Origin: JACDAN01 sp035776735 | GTDB lineage: Bacteria > Actinomycetota > Thermoleophilia > Gaiellales > Gaiellaceae | Length of the DNA: 13,019 nucleotides | Direction of reading: 5' to 3' | Assembly (NCBI GenBank): GCA_035776735.1 | Contig: DASSSO010000155.1 | Span: 1-13,019, forward strand | Part shown: positions 1-7,200 of the stretch, one piece after another | Layout: the number at the start of each line of letters is the position of its first letter | How positions within the stretch are numbered: position 1 is the first letter of the stretch | The notes under the pieces: generated by a model | What the model was told of the DNA's origin: nothing | Databases searched by the model: none | What the model saw: the letters and a program-made list of their open reading frames with translations, nothing else | Translations under genes and position numbers: made by a program

Positions 1-819
1 CCGCTCGGCGGCAACCACCGCGGGATGCTCGAGATCGCGGCGGCGCTCGAGGCGGGCGGCGCGTCGTTCGTGGACATCAACGACAACGCCACTGCGCGGG
101 CCGGGATGAGCGCGCTGATGCTCTCGACCGCGATCCAGCGCTCGACCATGCTCGAGACGATCCCGCACCTGACGACCCGTGACTCGACGGTGCTCGGCCT
201 CGAGTCGCAGCTGCTCGGCGCGCACGCGGAGGGGATCCGGAACATCCTCGCCGTCACCGGCGACCCGCCCGAGGTCGGCGACTACCCCGGCTCGAGCGGC
301 GTCTACGAGGTCGATGCGATCGGGCTCGTCCAGCTGATCTCGCACCTGAACCGGGGCGAGGACTACAACGGGCGCGCGATCGACGCCGCGACCTCGTTCT
401 TCACCGGCGTGGCTGTGAACCCGACGGCCGACGACCTCGACGTCGAGGTCGAGCGCTACCGCCGCAAGCTCGAGGCCGGCGCCGACTTCGCGATGACGCA
501 GATCGTCTTCGACCTCGAGCTGCTCGACCGCTTCTTCGACCGGTTCGGCGGCCCGTCGCCCATCCCAGTCCTCGTCGGCGTCTTCCCGGTCTGGAGCCAT
601 CCCCTCGCACTGCGCCTGCACAACGAGGTGCCGGGGATCGTCGTCCCGGACCGCGTGCAGGAGGCGCTCCGGGACGCCGGCCCCGACGGCCCGAAGGTCG
701 GGATGGAGCTGGCGCGGGAGCTCGTCGAGGCCTCCCGAAGCCGGGCCCAGGGCGTCTACCTCGTCGCCCCCTTCCGCCGGCCGCTCGGGATCCTCGAGTT
801 GCTCGCGGACGCCGCCTAG
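1..819 (+). CDS. Methylenetetrahydrofolate reductase-type protein, C-terminal reductase domain (5' partial)
   Basis: The frame is open to the left edge and ends in TAG at 817-819, so the N-terminus is missing. The 272 visible residues are a flavin-dependent reductase domain of the MTHFR family, which converts 5,10-methylene-THF to 5-methyl-THF for methionine synthesis. Visible family blocks are DINDNATARAGMS, LLGAHAEGIRNILAVTGDPP, VGDYPG, SFFTGVAVNPTADDLD, LEAGADFAMTQIVFD and IPVLVGVFP. The wording (GDPP followed by VGDYP, then VDAIGL) is closest in my memory to the reductase half of bifunctional homocysteine S-methyltransferase/MTHFR proteins of the YitJ type. An upstream methyltransferase domain is therefore possible but cannot be seen. 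Only about 10 residues of the reductase domain itself seem to be lost. The ATG at 25 is internal to the domain and is not the true start. The gene meets the GNAT gene tail-to-tail. Confidence 0.9.
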   Translation, partial: PLGGNHRGMLEIAAALEAGGASFVDINDNATARAGMSALMLSTAIQRSTMLETIPHLTTRDSTVLGLESQLLGAHAEGIRNILAVTGDPPEVGDYPGSSGVYEVDAIGLVQLISHLNRGEDYNGRAIDAATSFFTGVAVNPTADDLDVEVERYRRKLEAGADFAMTQIVFDLELLDRFFDRFGGPSPIPVLVGVFPVWSHPLALRLHNEVPGIVVPDRVQEALRDAGPDGPKVGMELARELVEASRSRAQGVYLVAPFRRPLGILELLADAA

Positions 820-1268
820 GAGGCGGTCAGCGTCATCTGGACGGTCTGCTCCTCGTCGCGCAGGAACCCGCAGGCCGCATAGAACGGCTCGGCCTCCGGA
901 TCGGCCACCACCCACGCCTCTCGGACGGCCTCTTGCGCCATCCACGCGCGCATCGCGTGGACGAGCGCCGCTCCCACCCCGCGCCGGCGCTCCGCGCTCC
1001 GAACGCCGATCTCGTACAGGAGCAACTGACGGGGATCGTCCACGCGCCTGCGTTCGACGTAGCAGAGGAGGTGTCCGATCACGCGGCCGTCCTCTTCCGC
1101 GACCCAGTGCAGAACCGAGGGATCCGAGAGATAGGCCGCCGCGTGCTCCGCAGCGAGCGGCGTGCGCGACGGGCGCTCGGCGAGGTCGAAATCCTCGTCG
1201 TCGTCCGCCAGGACGCGAAGGACCGACTCGTCCCCGGGCCCGAGGCGCCTGATTACGAAGCCGGCCAT
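816..1268 (-). CDS. GNAT family N-acetyltransferase
   Basis: This 150-residue protein is a single GNAT domain, an acetyl-CoA-dependent N-acetyltransferase of the cytoplasm. The acetyl-CoA pyrophosphate loop (motif A) is seen as RRRGVGAALV near residues 94-103, preceded by the beta-4 strand LLLYEIGVRS. The C-terminal FYAACGF near residues 129-135 is the usual motif B end. The substrate cannot be told: the ERPSRTPL and VLHWVAEEDGRVIGHLLC stretches resemble proteins annotated as aminoglycoside 3-N-acetyltransferase-like, but that label is weak. The ATG lies 1 nt after the stop of the MarP-like gene (TGA at 1272-1270), with no separate ribosome-binding site beyond that gene's end, so translation is probably coupled. 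The stop overlaps that of the convergent MTHFR gene within one CTAG. Confidence 0.88.
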   Translation of the reverse strand: MAGFVIRRLGPGDESVLRVLADDDEDFDLAERPSRTPLAAEHAAAYLSDPSVLHWVAEEDGRVIGHLLCYVERRRVDDPRQLLLYEIGVRSAERRRGVGAALVHAMRAWMAQEAVREAWVVADPEAEPFYAACGFLRDEEQTVQMTLTAS

Positions 1269-1269
1269 C

Positions 1270-2388
1270 TCAGGACGCGCACGCGCCGGTCGAGACCGGG
1301 CGGCGTGCCCTCGAGAGGGCGTCGCCCACGATGTCCGGCGGAACCGCGTAGCCCGCCTCGCTCCCCGTGCGGGACGCGAAGACGGTGCCGACGACCCGGC
1401 CCGCCCCGTCCAGCAGCGGCCCGCCCGAGTTGCCGCGCCGCACGCGGCCGCGGAAGCTCGTGATCCGGCGGCTCACCGGGCCGCTGCCGTACGCATCCTG
1501 GCTGATCACGGTGGCCGTCCCGCCGACGCGTCCGGGGGCGGCGGTGAGCGGTCCGTTCTCGGGGTAGCCGGCGATCGCGACCGGCGTCCCCTCGCCGGCG
1601 TCGTCCTGCACCAGCGGCCTGCGGTTCAGGCCGTCGACGCGGAGGATCGCGACGTCGTTCCGCGGATCGAAGACCAGGGCGACGGCGGCGAGCCCGTCGG
1701 CGGTCGTGTCCTTCTGGCCGGCGACCACGTGCGCGTTCGTGACGACGAGGTTCGGGCCGGCGACCCAGCCGGACCCGGAGATTCCGAGCCCGCAGGCCGT
1801 CCCGAGCACGCGCACGACACTCCGCAGGGACGCACGGACCTCGGGATCGCGGGCCACCCGCGGGTCGGGCGGATCGACGGCCGGCGGCGGCCCCGTGATC
1901 GACGGGAAGGGATCTACCCGCGCCAGCGCGCGCAGCACCCGCCGCGGCGGAACCAGCTCGTTGAGCTCGCGGACGACGGAGGAGCGCTGGACGTCCCGCC
2001 GCAGCTCGACCTGGCCCGGGAGCTGCAGCGCGACCGCCGCGAGGATCCAGACGACCGCGAGACCGATCAGGACGCCGAACGCCAGCCCACCCACGGCATC
2101 CACGAGTCGCAACGGGCTCGCGCGGAGCCGCTGCTTGATCGCGATCCCGACGGACGAGGCGACGAGCTCGAGCACGATCGCCATCCCAACGGCGCCGAGC
2201 AGGGCGACGAGCGGCGTGTACGGCGACTCCGAGCCGTCGGAGAGCAGGTGCGGCGCCAGCCGGGCGCCGAGGAGCGCGCCGGCGATGACGCCCACTGCCG
2301 ACAGGACGCTCAACGTCAGGCCCTGCCAGAGCCCGAGAAGCGCTGCGCCGGCGACGACCGCGAGGATGATCCAGTCGAGGCGCGTCAC
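1270..2388 (-). CDS. marP: MarP-like membrane serine protease (CvpA-like membrane domain plus trypsin-like domain)
   Basis: The 372-residue protein has about four membrane helices (roughly 5-22, 27-45, 60-82, 97-122), as in the CvpA/colicin V production region. A periplasmic chymotrypsin-like protease follows. The catalytic triad is visible: His220 in TNAHVVAG, Asp245 in NDVAILR and Ser321 in RGNSGGPL. Cys199 and the near-terminal Cys370 (STGACAS) match in position the disulfide pair of Mycobacterium tuberculosis MarP (Rv3671c), whose tail also ends in a TGAC motif. MarP is known to protect the cell wall and cytoplasmic pH under acid and oxidative stress; the same role here is inferred from family. 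The start is GTG at 2388. No good Shine-Dalgarno is seen, while a TAGCGT box sits 9 nt upstream, so a near-leaderless message is plausible. The GNAT gene follows by 1 nt as an operon partner. Confidence 0.9.
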   Translation of the reverse strand: MTRLDWIILAVVAGAALLGLWQGLTLSVLSAVGVIAGALLGARLAPHLLSDGSESPYTPLVALLGAVGMAIVLELVASSVGIAIKQRLRASPLRLVDAVGGLAFGVLIGLAVVWILAAVALQLPGQVELRRDVQRSSVVRELNELVPPRRVLRALARVDPFPSITGPPPAVDPPDPRVARDPEVRASLRSVVRVLGTACGLGISGSGWVAGPNLVVTNAHVVAGQKDTTADGLAAVALVFDPRNDVAILRVDGLNRRPLVQDDAGEGTPVAIAGYPENGPLTAAPGRVGGTATVISQDAYGSGPVSRRITSFRGRVRRGNSGGPLLDGAGRVVGTVFASRTGSEAGYAVPPDIVGDALSRARRPVSTGACAS

Positions 2389-2396
2389 CTGCGGGG

Positions 2397-2403
2397 TACG
2401 CTA
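2397..2403. promoter_or_regulatory. Candidate symmetric -10 element shared by divergent genes
   Basis: Only 24 bp separate the GTG of the MarP-like gene and the ATG of the NTF2-like gene. The heptamer TACGCTA reads as a TANNNT -10 box on both strands: TACGCT toward the ATG at 2413 and TAGCGT toward the GTG at 2388. It lies 10 and 9 nt from the two start codons. Neither gene has a clear Shine-Dalgarno, which fits short or absent leaders. No experimental data support this; it is a sequence reading. Confidence 0.4.
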
Positions 2404-2412
2404 GCCAGCCTC

Positions 2413-2841
2413 ATGGACGGCCCGGAGCTCGAGCAGCTGATCGATCGGTACAACGCGGCGTGGAACGCCCACGACGTCGACGCCATCCTCGAGCTGCACA
2501 CGGAGGGCTCGGTGTTCGAGAACCACACCACCGGCGACCTGAACGTCGGCAAGGAGGCGATCGGCAACGCGATCCGCGGAATATTCACCGTGTTCCCGGA
2601 TCTCGAGTTCGAGACGCGCCGCCGGTACATCCGCGACGACCTCGTCGTCCAGGAGTGGACGGCGCGCGGCACGCACCTCGGGAAGATGAGCCGTTCGGGC
2701 GTGGAGGTCGAGCCCACCGGCAAGACGGTCGAGTACCGCGGGATGGACGTGATCCCGATCGAGGACGGCCTCGTCGCCCGCAAAGACGTCTATTCGGACG
2801 GCGTCACGCTGCTCCGCCAGCTCGGCCTGACCGCAATCTAG
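2413..2841 (+). CDS. SnoaL/NTF2-like fold protein (nuclear transport factor 2 family)
   Basis: A 142-residue soluble protein of the cone-shaped alpha+beta NTF2/SnoaL superfamily, at the usual length for a single domain. Visible landmarks are the N-terminal helix LIDRYNAAWNAHDVDAILELHTEGSVFEN (residues 9-37, in two blocks), the GKEAI helix start at 46-50, the FPDLEF strand and VVQEWTARGTHLG at 78-90. The C-terminal strand reads VARKDVYSDGVTLLRQLGL. Such proteins may be polyketide-type cyclases, isomerases or plain binding proteins, so no substrate can be given. I chose ATG 2413 because the domain begins immediately after it; the frame stays open for over 1 kb upstream, but only as the antisense shadow of the protease. 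The gene diverges from the MarP-like gene and ends 28 nt before tRNA-Asp. Confidence 0.85.
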   Translation: MDGPELEQLIDRYNAAWNAHDVDAILELHTEGSVFENHTTGDLNVGKEAIGNAIRGIFTVFPDLEFETRRRYIRDDLVVQEWTARGTHLGKMSRSGVEVEPTGKTVEYRGMDVIPIEDGLVARKDVYSDGVTLLRQLGLTAI

Positions 2842-2854
2842 GCGGCGCTACACT
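2827..2854 (+). promoter_or_regulatory. Candidate tRNA-Asp promoter
   Basis: CTGACC at 2827-2832 and TACACT at 2849-2854 each match four of six consensus positions of a vegetative promoter, with a 16-bp spacer. They are placed so that transcription would start about 2861, just before the tRNA 5' end at 2870. The -35 half lies in the last codons of the NTF2-like gene. The match is weak and other promoters are possible. Confidence 0.35.
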
Positions 2855-2869
2855 GCGTAGCTCTACGCA

Positions 2870-2870
<1 letters not shown>
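2853..2870 (+). repeat. Perfect inverted repeat abutting the tRNA 5' end
   Basis: CTGCGTAG at 2853-2860 and CTACGCAG at 2863-2870 form an 8-bp perfect inverted repeat around a CT centre. Its last G is the first base of the tRNA acceptor stem. It could be a leader hairpin that marks the 5' end for processing, or an operator. Confidence 0.6.
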
Positions 2871-2943
<73 letters not shown>

Positions 2944-2945
2944 TA

Positions 2946-2975
2946 GAAAACAACCTGCAAATCGACATCTTTTGT
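2946..2975 (+). repeat. Copy 1 of a 29-30 nt repeated motif
   Basis: This follows the tRNA after 2 nt. It shares with the copies at 3061, 7880 and 7993 the frame GAAA-C-nn-CTGCaAATC-nn-CAT-n-TT-n-TGT. The next copy starts 115 bp further on. Confidence 0.7.
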
Positions 2976-3060
2976 TGCCCGGTCTGGCGCAATCGACCGC
3001 CGGCTTTCCGACCGGTCACGCGCTCATCCCGCACGCGAATCCCGGACGCGGTTCGGCCCC

Positions 3061-3089
3061 GAAACGTGCTGCTAATCCCCATGTTCTGT
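3061..3089 (+). repeat. Copy 2 of the 29-30 nt repeated motif
   Basis: It reads GAAACGTGCTGCTAATC followed by CCCATGTTCTGT. It is one base shorter than copy 1 and is followed by a CCCGC-box stretch, as the other copies are. Confidence 0.65.
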
Positions 3090-3167
3090 GACCGGGGCAA
3101 GGGCCTAAGTCTTCGGTCCTCCCGCGCAGATCCCGCAAGCGGAAGGCCAGTTCGACTGCAGAGCCCT

Positions 3168-3201
3168 GAGCAGTAGGGCGGGCTGTCCCGCCCTACTGCT
3201 C
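3168..3201. terminator. Strong hairpin between convergent units, probable bidirectional terminator
   Basis: GAGCAGTAGGGCGGG (3168-3182) and CCCGCCCTACTGCTC (3187-3201) form a perfect 15-bp stem with a CTGT loop. It lies between the tRNA-Asp unit (plus) and the end of the minus-strand secreted-protein operon at 3262. No real T tract follows on either strand (GTTTCTCC on plus), so it is intrinsic-like at best. Confidence 0.7.
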
Positions 3202-3261
3202 GTTTCTCCGGCCAAGGCCGAGACGTTCCTCGAGGCCGATCCGACGGCTGCGACTCGGGGC

Positions 3262-3864
3262 CTACGGACAGGTGACCTCCGGGTTCCAGTCCGCGAACAT
3301 GCCCGCGGGGTTGTGCTTCCAGATCCATGCGTGCATCAGGTAGAAGGCCGGCCCCGGGGGTGGAACGAGGATGTGCATGTCCATTCCGAGCACCGTGGGC
3401 GCGGGTGCGCCTGCGGGAACGCCGGGCGGGTTCGATTGGGGACCTCGGACGATCCACTCGACCGCGACGAGCTTGAGGCGGCCGTTCGGGGCGGACTCGT
3501 AGACGAGTGCCTCGGGCGCGAGGGGATCAGCCACGAGGTCGGCCATCAGCTCGGCGTTGATGTAGTGGTAGCCCATCGCCCCCGCCGTCGGGTGCGCGAC
3601 ACAGCCCGTGATGATCCTGACCCCGGAGCCGTTCACCCACCCGAGCTCGTAGCCGGCAGCGATCGCCTCCTCGACCCGGTGGAAGCGGGCGGTGACCCGG
3701 CGTACCTGCGCGAGTTCGTCTTGCAGGGTCACCTCCGCGTGAGTGGCATGGTCCTGTGCGGTCGCTTCCTCCTCGGCCGATGCGACGGCGGGGATCAGCG
3801 CCACCCCTAGGACGGCGAGCACCACCAACGCCACGCTGAAGAGGAGCTTCCAGCGCTTCTTCAT
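3262..3864 (-). CDS. Secreted conserved protein with a HAWIWKHNPAGMFADWNP motif
   Basis: The protein has 200 residues. A signal peptide is clear: MKKRWK, a hydrophobic core at about 7-27, and a probable cut after AVASA near residue 30. The mature part begins acidic (EEEATAQDHATHAE), has a helical stretch at 47-70, and then a conserved region. That region includes GYELGWVNGSG, TGCVAHPTAGAMGYHYIN, ALVYES, LKLVAVEWIV and the C-terminal HAWIWKHNP followed by GMFADWNPEV. Cys88 and Cys199 could form a disulfide. I recognise this as a recurrent secreted hypothetical family in environmental bacteria, but I know no established function. I chose ATG 3864 because AAAGGAG sits 5 nt upstream and a signal peptide starts there. 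The start overlaps the stop of the upstream gene (ATGA), so translation is coupled. A 15-bp hairpin follows the stop. Confidence 0.85.
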   Translation of the reverse strand: MKKRWKLLFSVALVVLAVLGVALIPAVASAEEEATAQDHATHAEVTLQDELAQVRRVTARFHRVEEAIAAGYELGWVNGSGVRIITGCVAHPTAGAMGYHYINAELMADLVADPLAPEALVYESAPNGRLKLVAVEWIVRGPQSNPPGVPAGAPAPTVLGMDMHILVPPPGPAFYLMHAWIWKHNPAGMFADWNPEVTCP

Positions 3865-4157
3865 GGGGACTCCTTTCCGCTCACGCGAGCGTTCATGCGG
3901 TTGGTCATTCCTTCCGCGGTCGGTCTCAGGGCCAGCACCAGGCCGAGCGCGATCAGCGTCGTCGCAAACCCCGCGGCGGCCCCGAGCCCGGCGTCCACCC
4001 AGTGGAAGCCGGTGTCGCTGACCCTGACCACAACCGTGGGAGGCCGTTCGTCGCTCGGGGCGGGCGGAGGCTTCGTGCCCGCGCGACTGGGCCCCGTGCC
4101 CAGCGACAGGAGCAGCGCCAGCGCGACGAACCACCGAACCGCCTTCGTGATGCCCAA
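3861..4157 (-). CDS. Small membrane protein with two hydrophobic helices (unknown function)
   Basis: A 98-residue protein not recognised as a named family. Residues 8-24 form a first hydrophobic segment that could be a signal anchor. A proline-rich linker follows (28-40), then a short beta-like stretch TVVVRVSDTGFHWVD, a second hydrophobic segment at about 56-77 and a basic, polar tail. The start is TTG at 4157, supported by GGGAGG (4168-4163) 5 nt upstream. An ATG at 4161-4159 reads another frame, without membrane segments. The stop TGA overlaps the ATG of the secreted-protein gene, so both form one translationally coupled operon. It diverges from the SARP-like regulator gene across 121 bp. 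A link in function with the secreted partner and the regulator is inferred from position only. Confidence 0.7.
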   Translation of the reverse strand: MGITKAVRWFVALALLLSLGTGPSRAGTKPPPAPSDERPPTVVVRVSDTGFHWVDAGLGAAAGFATTLIALGLVLALRPTAEGMTNRMNARVSGKESP

Positions 4158-4177
4158 TCATGCCTCCCGGACGACAA

Positions 4178-4204
4178 CGACGTGCCCGACAGCGACGTGC
4201 CCGA
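4178..4204. repeat. 12-bp direct repeat pair in the divergent intergenic region
   Basis: CGACGTGCCCGA occurs at 4178-4189 and again at 4193-4204, identical, with start-to-start distance 15 bp. It lies upstream of the Shine-Dalgarno of the minus-strand operon, where an operator would be expected. No binding protein can be named. Confidence 0.6.
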
Positions 4205-4218
4205 GCGTCGGCCGCCAC

Positions 4219-4257
4219 GCTTGATCAGCGCTTGACTTGCCTTGTCCACTGCTTGAC
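4219..4257 (+). promoter_or_regulatory. Four phased CTTG direct repeats, candidate SARP-type operator
   Basis: CTTG occurs at 4220, 4231, 4241 and 4252, spaced 11, 10 and 11 bp, three times as GCTTGA and once as CCTTGT. SARP/AfsR-type proteins are known to bind heptamer direct repeats with 11-bp spacing just upstream of the -10 region. Here the last repeat ends 7 bp before a possible -10 GAGAAT (4265-4270). The gene downstream encodes a SARP-like DNA-binding domain, so autoregulation is the simplest reading. This is inferred from pattern. Confidence 0.55.
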
Positions 4258-4270
4258 GCGGGCGGAGAAT
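4242..4270 (+). promoter_or_regulatory. Candidate promoter of the chimeric regulator gene
   Basis: TTGTCC (4242-4247) and GAGAAT (4265-4270) each match four of six vegetative consensus positions, separated by 17 bp. Transcription would begin about 4277, almost at the TTG start codon 4279, giving a near-leaderless message. The -35 box is embedded in the phased CTTG repeats. Confidence 0.35.
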
Positions 4271-4278
4271 GAGCGTGC

Positions 4279-7200
4279 TTGGCCGACGAAGACACGCTCG
4301 AGTTCCGCGTTCTCGGCTCGTTCGAGGTTTTCGAACGCGAACGACCGCTCGACGTCGGCGCGGGCAAGCAGCGGGCGCTCTTGGCGCTCCTCGTCTTACA
4401 CGCCGGCGAGGTCGTCTCGACGGACGGCCTGATCGACGCGCTCTGGGGGGAACGGCCGCCGCCGAGCGCCCCTAACAGCGTCCACATCTACGTGTCGAGG
4501 CTGCGCAGGGCGCTCGGGAACGGCCGGCTTGAGACGCGCGGCCAGGGGTACGTGCTGCGTCTCGAGGCCGAGGAGCTCGACCTTGCTCGCTTCGAGAAGC
4601 TGCTCGTCGAAGGTCGAGAACTGCTTGCAGGCGGCGAGGCTGCGGGCGCGGTCGAGATGCTGCGTGCTGCGCTCGCTCTCTGGCGGGGCTCGCCGCTGTC
4701 CGACTTCACATCCGAGGAGTTTGCCCAGGGCGAGATCGCTCGCCTCGACGAGCTTCGCTTGTCCGCGCTGGAGGAGCGGATCGAAGCCGACCTTGCACTC
4801 AGCCGCCAGGCGGAGCTCGTCCCCGAGCTCGAGGCTCTCGTTCGCGAGCATCCGCTGCGCGAGCGTCTGCGCGCACAGCTCATGCTGGCGCTCTATCGCT
4901 CGGGCCGGCAGGCGGAGGCGCTCGAGGCGTACCAGCAGGCGCGCAGCATGCTGCGGGAGGAACTCGGTCTCGAGCCGGGACGCGTGCTGCAGGAGCTCGA
5001 GCGCGCGATTCTGCGACAGGACGCCGAGCTCGATCCGCCGGAACGAGCTTTCCGTGTCGCCGTCAGAGCTCCTCGCCGAAGCGGCGCACTGATTGCGATT
5101 GGGGCAGCGGTCCTGCTCTTGGCGGCGGTCGCCGTCGCCGGCATCGAGATCGCGCGTGACGACGACCCTGGCCTCGCAGCGGCCTCGCCAAACGCGGTCG
5201 CGGCGATCGACGCCGGCTCGAACCGGCTCGTGGCCGATGTGCCGGTCGGCAACGGTCCGACGAGTGTTGCGGTCGGCGAGGGTTCCGTTTGGGTGACGAA
5301 CGCGTTGGATCGAACCGTCTCGCGGATCGACCCCGAGCTGGGGAGCGTTGTCCAGCGCATCGACGTCGGGGGTGATCCAGGCGGCATCGCGGTTGGAGCC
5401 GGCGCGGTCTGGGTGGCGAATTCGCTGGACGGCACCGTCTCGCGGATCGACCCTGTGACGAACCGTGTCGTCCAGACGATTCCGGTCGGCGTGACACCGA
5501 CCGCGCTTGCCGTCAACGGTCGAGCGCTCTGGGTGACAAGCGCAGAGGAACGGAACCTCACGAGGATCGACGTCGTCCGCGGCCGCGTGGTCGGGAGGAT
5601 CGCGACGGATGCGCTCGGTCGCGCGATCGCCGTCGGCGGCGGAAGCATCTGGGTCACCGACGGGTCGACCCGAAGGGTCGTTCGCATCGACGCTCGCCGC
5701 GGCAGCGTTCTCGGCAGGGTGAGCGTTGGCAACGGGCCGACGGGGATCGCGTTCGGCGACGGCTTCGTGTGGGTCGTGAACTCGCTCGACGGAACCGTCT
5801 CGCGGATCGACCCGGAGAGGGACGTCGTCACGGCGACGATCCCTGTCGGTGAGGGTCCCGACGGCATCGCAGTCGGGTCGGGATTCGTCTGGGTGAGCGG
5901 TGAGTTCTCGGAGGAGATCGCCCGCATCGACCCGGATGAGAACGTGGTCGTCGAGCGCGTTCGGATCGCGAACCGGCCGAAGGGGCTCGCGATCTCGGAG
6001 AGCAGGGTCTGGTTCGCGGTCCAGCCCTCGGGCGTCGGACACCGCGGAGGACGGCTCGTGGTGGCGGGCCATGGCCTGATCACCGGCTCGATCGATCCGA
6101 GCTATATGTCCTGGGCTGGAACGATCTCCTCGCTCAGCGCGGCCTACGACGGGCTCGTGGGCTATGCACGCCGCGGCGGGAGCGAGGGTACGCAGATCGT
6201 GCCGAACCTCGCCGTGTCGTTGCCTGTGATCACGGCAGGTGAAGCCACATACGAATTCCGGCTTCGCCCGCGGATCCGGTACTCGGACGGAACGCTCGTC
6301 CGGGCGAGCGATTTCCGGCGCGCTTTCGAGCGCGCGTTCGGTACCGGGTTACTGGGGCGTGAAGTTCCACTCGAAGGCACTGAAGCCTGCACGACAGGGA
6401 GCTGCGACCTCAGCCGCGGAATCCGAGCGAACGATGCAAGCCGCACGATCGTCTTCCATCTCCGGCGACCGGACAGCGAGTTTCTCCGGACTCTGACCAT
6501 CGTTGCTCCCATCCCGCGCGGCACGCCGGACCGGGACACCCGAACGCGTCCGGTCCCCTCGACTGGGCCGTACATGATCGAGAGCTACGTGCCGGACCGG
6601 GCGCTCACGCTGATTCGGAATCCCTACTTCCGCGTGTGGTCGAGCGTCGCCCGCCCGAACGGGTTTCCCGACGAGATCGAGTTCCGACTGGGCGGTCCGA
6701 GGACGGGCGTCCCCGCCGTCGAGCGAGGGCAGGTCGACGTCGCCGTGTTTCCTCTGGATCGACAGGACATCCAGGAGGAGCTCGACGCCTTCAGGGCTCA
6801 GCACCCGTCGCAGTTCCACGTGCACGCGGAGCAGGCGACGGTCCTCCTTTTCCTCAACACGACCCATGCACCCTTCGAAGACGTACGGGTGCGGCGCGCG
6901 GTCAACTACGCCGTCGACCGCGCCGCAATCTCAGAGTCGTATGGAGGTCCGACGTACGCCCCTCCGACGTGTCAGCTCCGCCCGCCGGGTACGGTGGGCT
7001 TCCGGCGTTACTGCCCCTACACCGCCGGCCCGAGCCGGACGGGCGAGTGGAAGGCGCCCGACTTGAGGCGCGCACGGCGCGTCGTCGCCGCATCGGGAAC
7101 GCGGGGCATGAAGGTGACGGTCTGGACGTATCCCGGCTTTTGGGAGTCTGCCGCAGAGGGCTCGGTCCGAGCCCTCGAGCAGCTGGGCTACCGGGCGAGC

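Noticed and set aside
1162..2412. Long open plus-strand frame running into the NTF2-like gene
   Set aside because: It is antisense to the MarP-like and GNAT genes and is arginine/aspartate-rich low-complexity translation; the recognisable domain begins at ATG 2413.
3865..4218. N-terminal extension of the secreted protein to a 318-residue frame
   Set aside because: The extension is arginine/glycine-rich without structure, would bury the signal peptide, and overlaps the better two-helix gene with its own Shine-Dalgarno.
4396..6072. 558-codon minus-strand frame opposite the regulator
   Set aside because: Its regular pattern mirrors the 120-bp propeller repeats of the plus strand; there is no domain or ribosome-binding site.
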